From DAOMNN01 sp964404505 (GTDB taxonomy: Bacteria; Pseudomonadota; Gammaproteobacteria; Burkholderiales; Rhodocyclaceae), in contig CAYOKH010000025.1 of NCBI GenBank assembly GCA_964404505.1, positions 1-22,376 of the forward strand: a stretch of DNA of 22,376 nt, given 5' to 3'. Shown here in pieces: positions 14,974-22,376 of this stretch. The translations under genes and the position numbers were made by a program. The notes under the pieces are model-generated. The model worked only from the letters and a program-made list of their open reading frames with translations. It did no database searches and was not told where the DNA came from. The first letter of the stretch is position 1, and each line of letters starts with the position of its first letter.

Positions 14974-17820
14974 ATGGAACTGGCCAAGAGTTTTGAACCT
15001 GCGGCAATCGAGGCGCGCTGGTACCCGCAATGGGAATCTCGCGGATTCTTCCGCGCCGGCCTCGACAAATCGAATCAGAACGCATTCTGCATTCTGCTGC
15101 CACCGCCCAATGTCACCGGGACGCTGCACATGGGGCACGGCTTCAACCAGACCATCATGGATGGCCTGACTCGCTACCACCGCATGCGGGGCTTCAACAC
15201 CCTGTGGCAACCGGGCACCGACCATGCCGGCATCGCGACGCAGATCGTCGTCGAACGCCAGCTCGATGCGCAGGGGGTCTCGCGGCATCAGCTGGGACGC
15301 GAGAAGTTCGTGGAGAAGGTGTGGGAGTGGAAGGCATTTTCCGGCGACACGATAACCCGCCAGATGCGACGCATGGGCACCTCGCCGGACTGGAAACGCG
15401 AGCGCTTCACGATGGACGAGGGCCTGTCCAGGACGGTCACCGAAACCTTCGTGCGCCTCTACAACGAGGGCCTGATCTATCGCGGCAAGCGGCTGGTGAA
15501 CTGGGATCCCCGGCTCGGCACCGCCGTGTCGGACCTGGAAGTCGTTTCTGAGGAAGAGGACGGGTTCCTGTGGCACATCACCTACCCGTTCAGTGACGGC
15601 CCCGCCGACGGGCTGACGGGGCTCACGGTTGCGACCACCCGTCCGGAAACCATGCTTGGCGACGTCGCCGTGATGGTGCATCCGGAAGACCAGCGCTACG
15701 CGCATCTGATAGGCAAGTCGGTGCGCCTGCCCCTGTGCGAGCGCGACATTCCGATCATCGGGGACGAGTACGTCGACCGCGCGTTCGGTACGGGCTGCGT
15801 GAAGGTCACGCCCGCGCATGACTTCAACGACTATGCGGTCGGATTGCGCCATGACCTGCCGATGATCAGCATCCTGCGTCTGGACGCGCACATCAGCGAC
15901 GAGGCCCCGGAGAAGTATCGCGGCATGGACCGTTTCGTCGCTCGCGAAGTCATTATTCAGGATCTCGAGGCTCTGGGCCTTCTCGCAGCGGTCAAACCGC
16001 ACAAGCTGACGGTGCCGCGCGGAGACCGGACCGCAACGGTCATCGAGCCGATGCTGACCGATCAATGGTTCGTCGCGATGAGCAAGCCCGGTCCGGATGG
16101 CAGGAGCATCACCGAAAAGGCGCTCGAATGTGTGGCTTCGGGCGAAATCCGGTTCTACCCCGAGAACTGGGTGAATACCTATAACCAGTGGCTGAACCAC
16201 ATCCAGGACTGGTGCATCTCGCGACAACTGTGGTGGGGCCACCAGATTCCGGCCTGGTATGCGGAGGACGAGGCCGAACCGCGCGTATGGGTCGCACACG
16301 ACGAAGCCGAAGCCAGGGCCCGTGCTGCCGCGGACGGCTACACCGGGCGGCTGCGCCGCGACGACGACGTACTCGACACGTGGTACTCGTCGGCGCTGTG
16401 GCCGTTCTCGACGCTCGACTGGACCCCGGAATGGCCGGAGAAATCGAACGACGCACTCGATCTCTATCTCCCCTCCTCCGTGCTCGTGACCGGTTTCGAC
16501 ATCATCTTCTTCTGGGTCGCGCGCATGGTGATGATGACCAGACATATCACCGGCCGAATCCCGTTCCGGCACGTGTATGTGCACGGGCTGATCCGCGATG
16601 CCGAAGGCCAGAAGATGTCGAAATCCAAGGGCAATGTACTCGATCCGATCGACCTCATCGACGGCATTTCGGTCGACGAACTCGTGAAGAAACGGACCTT
16701 CGGGCTCATGAATCCGAAGGATGCCAAAAGCATCGAGAAGAAGACCCGCAAGGAGTTTCCGGACGGAATTCCCGCTTTCGGCACCGACGCGCTGCGATTC
16801 ACCTTCGCATCGCTGGCCACACCGGGGCGCGACATAAAGTTCGATATGTCACGCTGCGAGGGATACCGCAATTTCTGCAACAAGTTGTGGAATGCGACGC
16901 GCTTCGTGCTTATGAACACCGAAGGGCAGGATTGCGGTCTTGCCGGCACCCGGGGCGGAGATCGTTGCGACAGCGCCTACCTGGATTTCTCGTTCGTCGA
17001 CCGCTGGATCGTTTCGCTCCTGCAGCGCACCGAAGCGGACGTCGCCGGCCATTTTGCGGACTATCGGTTCGATCTCGTCTCCAGGGGCATCTACGAGTTC
17101 GTCTGGGATGAATATTGCGACTGGTACCTCGAACTGGCGAAGGTACAGATCCAGAACGGCAGCGAGGCACAGCAGCGCGCCACACGCCGCACCCTGTTGC
17201 GCGTCCTTGAGACGGTACTGCGCCTGGCGCATCCGCTGATTCCGTTCATCACCGAGGAGTTGTGGCAGTCCGTAGCCCCGCTCTCCGGACGCAAGGACAC
17301 CGACAGCATCATGCTCGCGCGCTATCCCGAATCCGATCCGGACAGGATCGACGCGAATGCCGAAGCGAGCATGGCCGAACTCAAGGCGCTGACCCAGGTA
17401 TGCCGTAATCTGCGTGGCGAGATGAATATTTCGCCGGCCCTGCGCATTCCCTTGGTAGTGACTGGCGATCCTGCCGCGCTCGCGCGCTACATCCCTTATC
17501 TGGCCGGGCTGGCGAGGCTGTCAGGGGTTGAGATTGTCGACGAGATCGGCGCGAACGAACTTGCCCCCGTCGCGATTGCCGGAGGCAGCAAGCTGATGCT
17601 GCGCGTCGAGGTCGATATCGCCGCGGAATGCGAGCGGCTTTCCCGCGAGATCGGGCGCCTCGAGGGCGAGATCGCCAAGGCCAGCAGCAAGCTCGGCAAC
17701 TCCAGCTTCGTCGAACGCGCCCCGGAGAACGTCGTACGCCAGGAGCGCGAGCGACTGGCAGGCTTTACTGCCACGCTGGACAAGCTCAGGCCACGGCTGG
17801 AGAAGCTGGCTCGACTCTGA
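14974..17820 (+). CDS. valS: Valyl-tRNA synthetase
   Basis: ValS charges tRNA-Val and edits mischarged threonine. The 948 residues have the full class I layout. PPPNVTGTLHMGHGF carries the HIGH motif (HMGH, residues 52-55), and the CP1 editing domain (about 200-340) includes TTRPETMLGDVAVMVHPED. The catalytic core resumes with WCISRQLWWGHQIP, and KMSKS is at 547-551 within GQKMSKSKGNVLDP. The anticodon-binding helical domain includes NKLWNATRFVLMN, and a C-terminal coiled coil (about 875-948) ends the protein. The ATG at 14974 gives the family N terminus MELAKSFEPAAIEARWYPQW; the ribosome site is weak. The gene stands alone, divergent from the InaA-like gene and convergent with the TusA-like gene. 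Confidence 0.98.
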   Translation: MELAKSFEPAAIEARWYPQWESRGFFRAGLDKSNQNAFCILLPPPNVTGTLHMGHGFNQTIMDGLTRYHRMRGFNTLWQPGTDHAGIATQIVVERQLDAQGVSRHQLGREKFVEKVWEWKAFSGDTITRQMRRMGTSPDWKRERFTMDEGLSRTVTETFVRLYNEGLIYRGKRLVNWDPRLGTAVSDLEVVSEEEDGFLWHITYPFSDGPADGLTGLTVATTRPETMLGDVAVMVHPEDQRYAHLIGKSVRLPLCERDIPIIGDEYVDRAFGTGCVKVTPAHDFNDYAVGLRHDLPMISILRLDAHISDEAPEKYRGMDRFVAREVIIQDLEALGLLAAVKPHKLTVPRGDRTATVIEPMLTDQWFVAMSKPGPDGRSITEKALECVASGEIRFYPENWVNTYNQWLNHIQDWCISRQLWWGHQIPAWYAEDEAEPRVWVAHDEAEARARAAADGYTGRLRRDDDVLDTWYSSALWPFSTLDWTPEWPEKSNDALDLYLPSSVLVTGFDIIFFWVARMVMMTRHITGRIPFRHVYVHGLIRDAEGQKMSKSKGNVLDPIDLIDGISVDELVKKRTFGLMNPKDAKSIEKKTRKEFPDGIPAFGTDALRFTFASLATPGRDIKFDMSRCEGYRNFCNKLWNATRFVLMNTEGQDCGLAGTRGGDRCDSAYLDFSFVDRWIVSLLQRTEADVAGHFADYRFDLVSRGIYEFVWDEYCDWYLELAKVQIQNGSEAQQRATRRTLLRVLETVLRLAHPLIPFITEELWQSVAPLSGRKDTDSIMLARYPESDPDRIDANAEASMAELKALTQVCRNLRGEMNISPALRIPLVVTGDPAALARYIPYLAGLARLSGVEIVDEIGANELAPVAIAGGSKLMLRVEVDIAAECERLSREIGRLEGEIAKASSKLGNSSFVERAPENVVRQERERLAGFTATLDKLRPRLEKLARL

Positions 17821-17839
17821 CGCCTGCTACGCGGGTTGC

Positions 17840-17857
17840 AGCCGCCCGCGCGGGGCT
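17840..17857. terminator. GC palindrome between converging valS and tusA-like genes
   Basis: AGCCGCCCGCGCGGGGCT contains the perfect palindrome CCCGCGCGGG (17845-17854), flanked by AGC/GCT. It lies in the 48-base gap between two converging genes, where a shared terminator is expected. There is no T-run on either side, so its function is a guess. Confidence 0.35.
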
Positions 17858-17868
17858 CCAACGGTCGG

Positions 17869-18099
17869 TCACTTGCGCTTCAGGAAGAATTCGAACGCCT
17901 TGTCGTCCGTTTCGCCCTGGCTCAACAACTCGTTGCCGGTCTGCTTCGCGAATGCCTGGAAATCCTTCACGGAACCCGGGTCGGTAGCTACGATGCGCAG
18001 GGTCTGACCAGCCTGCATCTCGGCCAGGGCCTTTTTGGCGCGCAGGATGGGAAGCGGGCAGCTCAGCCCGCGTGCATCGACTTCCTTGTCAAAATTCAT
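17869..18099 (-). CDS. tusA: TusA/SirA-family sulfur carrier protein
   Basis: This 76-residue protein belongs to the TusA/SirA family of small persulfide carriers, which pass sulfur for tRNA thiolation, molybdenum cofactor or sulfur oxidation. The motif VDARGLSCPLPILRAKKAL contains the CPxP box, with Cys14 as the sulfur-binding residue. VATDPGSVKDFQAFAKQTGNEL follows in the usual place and the length is normal. The gene lies downstream of the BepA-like gene on the same strand, 102 bases away, with two inverted repeats between, so it may have its own promoter. moaC, a molybdenum cofactor gene, is nearby on the other strand. Whether this is tusA proper or a paralogue cannot be told from sequence alone. 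Confidence 0.88.
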   Translation of the reverse strand: MNFDKEVDARGLSCPLPILRAKKALAEMQAGQTLRIVATDPGSVKDFQAFAKQTGNELLSQGETDDKAFEFFLKRK

Positions 18100-18136
18100 A
18101 CTGCATCATCCTTCGTCGGAAAACCGGCACAGTTTA

Positions 18137-18175
18137 CACCCGCACGAAACATTCGGGTGAGCCGGCCAAGGCCGG
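18137..18175. repeat. Two adjacent inverted repeats between bepA-like and tusA-like genes
   Basis: CACCCG (18137-18142) pairs with CGGGTG (18154-18159) across an 11-base loop. Immediately next is the palindrome CCGGCCAAGGCCGG (18162-18175). On the minus strand these follow the bepA-like stop codon by 26-64 bases, so they may form the bepA 3' end or an operator for tusA. There is no T-run. Confidence 0.45.
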
Positions 18176-18201
18176 TAACGGGAGCATGTGCCTGAAGGAG
18201 G

Positions 18202-19635
18202 TCAGCGACTCTCATCCGCCCGGCGCTGCCGTTCCTCCTCCTGAAGCTCGCGCATCCGTGCATCGATCGCAGAAAGTTCGAAAAAATCCCCGTCGCCGGC
18301 ACGCCGCGCGAGTTCGAGCTGTTCTATTGCCGCAGGCAGGCTGCCCCTGATCGCGTACACTTCCGCCTGGGCGCGGTGGTAGGCACTCAGCCTGCCCAGG
18401 GCTCCCTCTGAACGGGAAGAGAGAACCCACAGGTGCACGTCCCCGCTGTCGCGCTGCAGGCCCGCTCGCGCCAGGGATGCCGCATCTGCTGCTCGCCCGC
18501 CCTGGATCAGCGCGTCGATGAGCACATAACGTAACGACGCGTAGTCCGGAAAGTTCACCACAGCCGCCTCCATGATCTCGGCGGCTGCAAACGGGTCGCG
18601 CGCCGCGAGTCGCGTTTCGGCAGCCAGGGTCTCGATGAAAGGCGAGGGTTCGGCCGAATGGCGCAGGGCCTCCACGGCCTCCCATGCAGCCTCGACCCGA
18701 CCCGCGCGCAGCAGGGCACGCGCCAGCGCATAGCGTGCAGCGGCATCGTCGGTACCCCCGGCGATCGAAGTCTCGTAATCCCTGACCCGGTCGACCGCCG
18801 AGCCGGACGAAGCGCGCAGCTTGGCGCGGACAAAGGCGAAATCGGGGGAATCGGGAACCTGCCGATAACGCATCTGGGCGACGCGGTTGCTGATATCGGA
18901 GATACGCTCCTCGGTCAGCGGGTGTGTCCGCAGGTAGCCCGGCGCATTGTTCTCGTATAGTCGGCTCGAACGCTGCAGACGCTCGAAAAAACTGGGCTTG
19001 GCGCGTACATCGAAGCCCGCCCGCTCCATGATCTGCAAGCCGATCCGGTCCGCCTCCCGCTCGAATGTACGGGTGTAACCGAGTTGCGACTGGATCACTC
19101 CTGCCTGCCCCGCGGCAAGCGCCGCCTCGCTGACCTGGGAGTTGCTTTTCGCCGCAAGGATCGCGACCAGCAGCGACGCGAGCATCACCATGCTGGCCTG
19201 ACCCTGCTTGCCGAACAACTGCGCGATGTGCCGCTGCGTGACGTGGGCGATCTCGTGGCCGAGTACCGCCGCAAGTTCCGATTCCGATTCGGCCGTCAGC
19301 ACCAGTCCCGAGTGCACCCCGATGTATCCGCCAGGGAGCGCGAACGCATTCAGGGTGGGATCATCGATCACGAAGAACTCGAAGGTCCGGTCGGGTTGAT
19401 CGCTTCCTGCGACGAGGCGCCTGCCGATGCGATTGAGATAGCCTTCGATCTCCGGATCGTCGAGATATGACGGATCCCGCCAGCGAATCTCGCGCATGAT
19501 GGACTCCCCCAGTCGGCGTTCAGCCAACGTGGAAAGTTCGGACGCTGCGACATCCCCCAGGTCAGGGAGATCGGCGACGGCTGTACCCGGCACGAGCGCC
19601 AGGCACAGCAACAGGAGGAGAAGACGCTTGATCAT
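18202..19635 (-). CDS. bepA: BepA-like periplasmic M48 metalloprotease with TPR repeats
   Basis: BepA (YfgC) is a periplasmic zinc protease and chaperone that helps assemble or degrade LptD and works with the BAM complex. The 477 residues start with a clear signal peptide (MIKRLLLLLLCLALVPGTAVA, cleavage near 21). The M48 domain has HEIAH at 127-131 and EREAD at 192-196, with Glu194 as the third zinc ligand. YLRTHPLTEER supplies His238, equivalent to the regulatory histidine switch described for E. coli BepA. A hydrophobic stretch at 148-162 is the membrane-contact loop typical of the family. From about residue 275 on, TPR-like helix pairs run to the end, finishing in an Arg/Glu-rich tail. 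The match to LPS transport genes lptFG in the same window is suggestive but they are not in one operon. Confidence 0.9.
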   Translation of the reverse strand: MIKRLLLLLLCLALVPGTAVADLPDLGDVAASELSTLAERRLGESIMREIRWRDPSYLDDPEIEGYLNRIGRRLVAGSDQPDRTFEFFVIDDPTLNAFALPGGYIGVHSGLVLTAESESELAAVLGHEIAHVTQRHIAQLFGKQGQASMVMLASLLVAILAAKSNSQVSEAALAAGQAGVIQSQLGYTRTFEREADRIGLQIMERAGFDVRAKPSFFERLQRSSRLYENNAPGYLRTHPLTEERISDISNRVAQMRYRQVPDSPDFAFVRAKLRASSGSAVDRVRDYETSIAGGTDDAAARYALARALLRAGRVEAAWEAVEALRHSAEPSPFIETLAAETRLAARDPFAAAEIMEAAVVNFPDYASLRYVLIDALIQGGRAADAASLARAGLQRDSGDVHLWVLSSRSEGALGRLSAYHRAQAEVYAIRGSLPAAIEQLELARRAGDGDFFELSAIDARMRELQEEERQRRADESR

Positions 19636-19713
19636 CGAATGCTATGATATCCCTTCCATCGATTCCGTTCCGCGCCGATGTGTCGGCACGCAGCCGACCA
19701 GCGCCTCAAGGGC

Positions 19714-20190
19714 ATGACACGATCGCTCACCCACTTCGACACGCAAGGACAGGCCCACATGGTCGATGTGGGTGACAAGGACGAGACGCGCCGCGTTGCC
19801 GTTGCACGCGGCAGCATCTCGATGCAGCCGGAGACCTTCGACATGGTTCAGGCCGGGAGCGCCGCGAAGGGCGACGTGCTGGGCATCGCGCGCATCGCCG
19901 GCATTCAGGGCGCCAAGCGCACGAGCGACCTCATCCCGCTGTGTCATCCGATCCCGTTGACCAGGGTTGCGGTCGATTTCACATTGGACCAGGCGACGAG
20001 CACGGTGACGTGCACCGTCACCGCCGAGACGGTGGGACGCACCGGCGTGGAGATGGAGGCACTGACGGGCGTGAACGTGGCCCTGCTCACCATCTACGAC
20101 ATGTGCAAGGCCGTGGACCGCGGGATGCAGATGCACGGGATCGCCTTGCGCGAAAAGATGGGCGGCAAGTCCGGGCACTGGATAGCGTGA
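19714..20190 (+). CDS. moaC: Cyclic pyranopterin monophosphate synthase MoaC
   Basis: MoaC converts the MoaA product 3',8-cyclo-GTP to cyclic pyranopterin monophosphate in molybdenum cofactor synthesis. The 158 residues have the expected length. MVDVGDKDETRRVAVARG opens the fold, GDVLGIARIAGIQGAKRT and DLIPLCHPIPLT (about residues 72-83) contribute to the active site, and YDMCKAVDRGM carries the catalytic Asp129 and Lys132 pair. The ATG at 19714 was chosen over an upstream in-frame start at 19678 because it gives the usual short lead-in to THFDTQGQAHMVDV. It is divergent from the BepA-like gene; no other moa gene is in the window. The response regulator begins 54 bases after it. Confidence 0.96.
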   Translation: MTRSLTHFDTQGQAHMVDVGDKDETRRVAVARGSISMQPETFDMVQAGSAAKGDVLGIARIAGIQGAKRTSDLIPLCHPIPLTRVAVDFTLDQATSTVTCTVTAETVGRTGVEMEALTGVNVALLTIYDMCKAVDRGMQMHGIALREKMGGKSGHWIA

Positions 20191-20244
20191 TCCCCCGCAC
20201 CGGTTACTCTGCCAATCCGGCAGGAAGCATGGATTGACCCGCGG

Positions 20245-20934
20245 ATGCGCCTGTTGCTGATCGAGGACAATCGCGACATCCTCGCGAACCTGACCGATTA
20301 CCTGACACTCAGGGGTTATGACGTCGATTGCGCCCAGGACGGAATGACCGGCATGCATCTGGCGGCGACCAACCCTTACGACCTGATCCTACTGGACGTG
20401 ATGCTCCCAGGCATCGACGGCTATACGCTGTGTCGACGTCTGCGCGAAAGCGAGCGCGTGAGCACCCCGGTGATCATGCTGACCGCACGCGATGCACTCG
20501 ACGACCGCCTGCAGGGATTTCGCACCGGTGCCGACGACTACCTGACCAAGCCGTTCGCGCTGTCCGAGCTGGCCGCACGCATCGATGCGGTGCTGCGGCG
20601 CGGCCGCGGCCACGGACGCAGGGAACTCGTCGTGGCGGACCTGCATTACGATCTGGATACGCTCGAAGTCAGTCGCGCCGGACGGGCGATTCACGTCGGC
20701 CCGATCGGGCTCAAGCTGCTCGCGGTCCTGATGCAGAAGAGCCCCGCAGTGGTGCGGCGCGAGGAACTCGAGGCAGCGCTGTGGGCCGACGACCCACCCG
20801 ACTCGGACAGCCTGCGCAGCCATGTGCACAATCTGCGCACACTGATCGACAAGCCCTTCCCCGCACGGCTCGTACACACGGTGCACGGCATAGGCTACCG
20901 TCTCGCGCCCTCCGACGATGCAGGCAAGACATAG
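20245..20934 (+). CDS. OmpR/PhoB-family response regulator
   Basis: This 229-residue DNA-binding regulator is probably controlled by the kinase that follows. The receiver domain (1-117) has the acidic pair Glu7-Asp8, phospho-acceptor Asp51 in LILLDVMLPGIDG, Thr80 and Lys102 (TKPF). The winged-helix output domain (about 125-222) ends with LRSHVHNLRTLIDKPF and VHGIGYRL, the recognition helix and wing of the OmpR class. It is closest in feel to PmrA/QseB-type regulators, but I cannot name it. The start has no good ribosome site; an ATG at 20229 is out of play because a stop follows at once. The last 17 bases overlap the kinase gene. Three 11-bp repeats after the kinase gene are candidate binding sites. 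Confidence 0.93.
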   Translation: MRLLLIEDNRDILANLTDYLTLRGYDVDCAQDGMTGMHLAATNPYDLILLDVMLPGIDGYTLCRRLRESERVSTPVIMLTARDALDDRLQGFRTGADDYLTKPFALSELAARIDAVLRRGRGHGRRELVVADLHYDLDTLEVSRAGRAIHVGPIGLKLLAVLMQKSPAVVRREELEAALWADDPPDSDSLRSHVHNLRTLIDKPFPARLVHTVHGIGYRLAPSDDAGKT

Positions 20935-22186
20935 TCTTCGACGGCGTATTGTCATCGCGTTCACGCTGATGACGACAGTGGTCGCGGCCCTGTTCTCGCT
21001 CGCCATCGTGATCGCGGTAGACCAGGCCGAGATCGATCTCGCCAGCGAATCCATGCATCGGCAACTGGCGTTCATCCGTTCGGCCATGGCCCAGGGCGTC
21101 ACACCTTATCTCGGCCCCGAAACGCGCTATTTCGAGAGCGGTCCGAACGGCTACCACGCCTGGCCCGAATGGTTGAACACGCTGGAGGACGGCTTCCACG
21201 AGGTCCGCCGCGACAGTGGCGAGGTCCACGTCCTGATCCGCGCCGAGGGCACGGTCCGTCATGCGCTGGTCGCGACACTCGAGGAGTTCGAGAAGCGCGA
21301 ACGCATGTTTCAGAGAACCACCGCAGTTGGCTTCGTCGCCAGCGCTCTGGCCGCATTGGCACTCGGCTTCATCATGGCGCGGCGTGTGATCTCGCCCGTC
21401 GTCCGCCTGTCCCGGCAAGTTCAACACCGGGACCAGTTGCTTCCTCTGGCTCCGCCCCTTGCACCGGACTACGCGGACGACGAAGTCGGCCGGCTTGCCG
21501 AGGCATTCGATCACACCCTCGGACGCTTGCGCGAGGCGATCGAGCGCGAGCGGATGTTCACCAGCGATGTCAGTCATGAACTGCGCACGCCGCTGATGGT
21601 CATCGCGAGCAGTTGCGAACTGATGCTCGCCCAGGGCGTGGAGGACCAACGCAAACGCGCCCATATCGGGCGCATTCAGCGGGCCTGCGGAGAGATGCTG
21701 GAGTTGGCCGATACCATCCTGCGCCTTGCGCGTAGCCCCAAGACCGCCGAGGACGGCGCCGAGGCGCTACTCGGAGACATCGCCGAAGAGCAGGTCCGCA
21801 ACTGGCACGACGACGCCGTGCGACGAGGACTCGACCTCCAGTTGGTGGTTGAATCGGACGATCGCGGCCGGTATTCGACACCGATGCTGCGTGCGGTGCT
21901 GTCCAACCTTCTGCGCAATGCGTTGCACTACACGGACCACGGTTTCGTGCGGGTCATCGTCCACACGGGCGGCTTTCGCGTCGTCGACTCGGGCGTGGGC
22001 ATTCCCGAAACCGATCGCGAACGGATGTTCGCTCCCTTCACGCGCGGCGACGAGAGTCGCGGCGACGGCTCCGGAATCGGGCTGTCGCTGGTGCAGCGGA
22101 TCTGTGCCCGGCAAGGCTGGCAGATCAGCCTCGCAGAGCGCCAAGGGGGCGGGTGCGAGTTCAGGGTGGATCTGAGCCGGTCCTGA
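20918..22186 (+). CDS. Membrane sensor histidine kinase
   Basis: This 422-residue protein is the probable partner kinase of the preceding regulator. A first membrane helix (about 11-34) and a second (about 136-154) enclose a periplasmic sensor domain of roughly 100 residues that ends in EEFEKRERMF. A HAMP-like linker follows, then the dimerisation domain with phospho-acceptor His220 in SDVSHELRTPLMVI. The ATPase domain has the N box (Asn334 in LLRNALHY), G1 box (Asp357 in VDSGVGIP), F box (FAPFTRG) and G2 box (GDGSGIGLSLV). Nothing essential is missing. The ligand is unknown; I see no Cys, His cluster or ExxE motif in the sensor domain that would suggest metal binding. The gene overlaps the regulator by 17 bases in another frame. 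Confidence 0.93.
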   Translation: MQARHSLRRRIVIAFTLMTTVVAALFSLAIVIAVDQAEIDLASESMHRQLAFIRSAMAQGVTPYLGPETRYFESGPNGYHAWPEWLNTLEDGFHEVRRDSGEVHVLIRAEGTVRHALVATLEEFEKRERMFQRTTAVGFVASALAALALGFIMARRVISPVVRLSRQVQHRDQLLPLAPPLAPDYADDEVGRLAEAFDHTLGRLREAIERERMFTSDVSHELRTPLMVIASSCELMLAQGVEDQRKRAHIGRIQRACGEMLELADTILRLARSPKTAEDGAEALLGDIAEEQVRNWHDDAVRRGLDLQLVVESDDRGRYSTPMLRAVLSNLLRNALHYTDHGFVRVIVHTGGFRVVDSGVGIPETDRERMFAPFTRGDESRGDGSGIGLSLVQRICARQGWQISLAERQGGGCEFRVDLSRS

Positions 22187-22214
22187 CACGTTCCTGACGT
22201 CCGATTGACACGTG
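22182..22214 (+). repeat. Three tandem 11-bp direct repeats, candidate response-regulator site
   Basis: Three consecutive 11-base units run CCTGACACGTT, CCTGACGTCCG and ATTGACACGTG, sharing YTGAC at the same position in each. The first unit contains the stop codon of the histidine kinase. An 11-base period is one helical turn plus, the spacing used by dimers of OmpR/PhoB-type regulators, and this site lies just before what may be the next gene. Confidence 0.5.
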
Positions 22215-22233
22215 GGTCGTTGCGCTCCGCCCC

Positions 22234-22376
22234 ATGGTCCGCAAACGGGCATCGCTGACGGGGATTGCGGCGCTCGTCGTGGGCGCCATGCTCGGAGCGG
22301 GCCGGATGCTGCGCGGTGAGCATCGGCCTGGCCGCTCACCTCGCCACCGTGCCGCACTTGCGGCGGCAGCCGGCGA
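22234..22376 (+). CDS. Possible start of a truncated gene at the window end
   Basis: An ATG at 22234 opens a frame that runs off the window: 47 residues beginning MVRKRASLTGIAALVVGAML, which looks like a signal or membrane-anchor segment. Third-position GC is high up to about 22314 and then drops, while the +1 frame (from a GTG at 22316) becomes GC-rich at third positions. So either the real gene begins at 22316, or the frame changes here. There is no clear ribosome site for either. I do not recognise the product. Confidence 0.25.
   Translation, partial: MVRKRASLTGIAALVVGAMLGAGRMLRGEHRPGRSPRHRAALAAAAG

Noticed and set aside
14935..16584. Long 549-codon minus-strand open frame across valS
   Set aside because: Mirror frame of valS, which has intact HIGH and KMSKS motifs. 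The antisense product has low-complexity His/Arg/Val composition and no family resemblance.
22187..22376. A minus-strand gene entering from the right edge
   Set aside because: The open minus-strand frames here continue into the antisense of the kinase gene or meet stops early; none gives a recognisable protein.

Overview
This is a GC-rich chromosomal segment (roughly 64% G+C by eye) made almost entirely of housekeeping genes. Gene content and order (ilvC-pssA-leuA; wrbA-DUF2069 divergent from a YihY-family gene; rpsP-rimM-trmD-rplS; lptF-lptG divergent from pepA-holC; valS) point to a betaproteobacterium. My best guess is the Rhodocyclales (Azoarcus/Thauera/Zoogloea-like). That placement is inferred from synteny and protein flavour, not from a search. 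I see no tRNA, rRNA, insertion sequence, phage gene, CRISPR array or obvious transferred island.

Layout. 1-3285 (+): the 3' end of ilvC, then pssA (phosphatidylserine synthase), a short leucine-rich ORF that looks like a leader peptide with its own promoter, and leuA. A strong hairpin separates leuA from the converging pair wrbA-DUF2069 (-, 3325-4280). A YihY-family membrane protein (+, 4360-5583) diverges from wrbA. Its tail overlaps a convergent 508-residue protein (-, 5571-7097) with a PilZ-like motif pair near its C terminus. 7251-9488 (+) is the rpsP-rimM-trmD-rplS translation operon with promoter and terminator. 9527-11682 (-) is lptF-lptG, the permease of the LPS transporter. 11718-14167 (+) is pepA-holC plus a small uncharacterised acidic protein. 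14169-14837 (-) is an InaA/WaaP-type kinase-like protein, divergent from valS (+, 14974-17820). 17869-19635 (-) holds a TusA-like protein and a BepA-like periplasmic protease. moaC (+), an OmpR-type response regulator and its histidine kinase run to 22186. The last 190 bases hold an 11-bp-period direct repeat and the possible start of a truncated gene.

Functional themes: branched-chain amino acid synthesis (ilvC, leuA), translation (rpsP, rimM, trmD, rplS, valS), and envelope biogenesis (pssA, lptFG, bepA, InaA-like, possibly YihY). Intergenic gaps are all under about 230 bases.

No clearly new multi-gene system is visible. The items most worth checking are the leucine-rich leader before leuA, whose predicted promoter leaves almost no 5' UTR; three tandem 11-bp repeats just after the two-component operon; the PilZ-like protein with a long unassigned N-terminal region; the small acidic protein translationally coupled to holC; and a structured 149-base leader before rplS.
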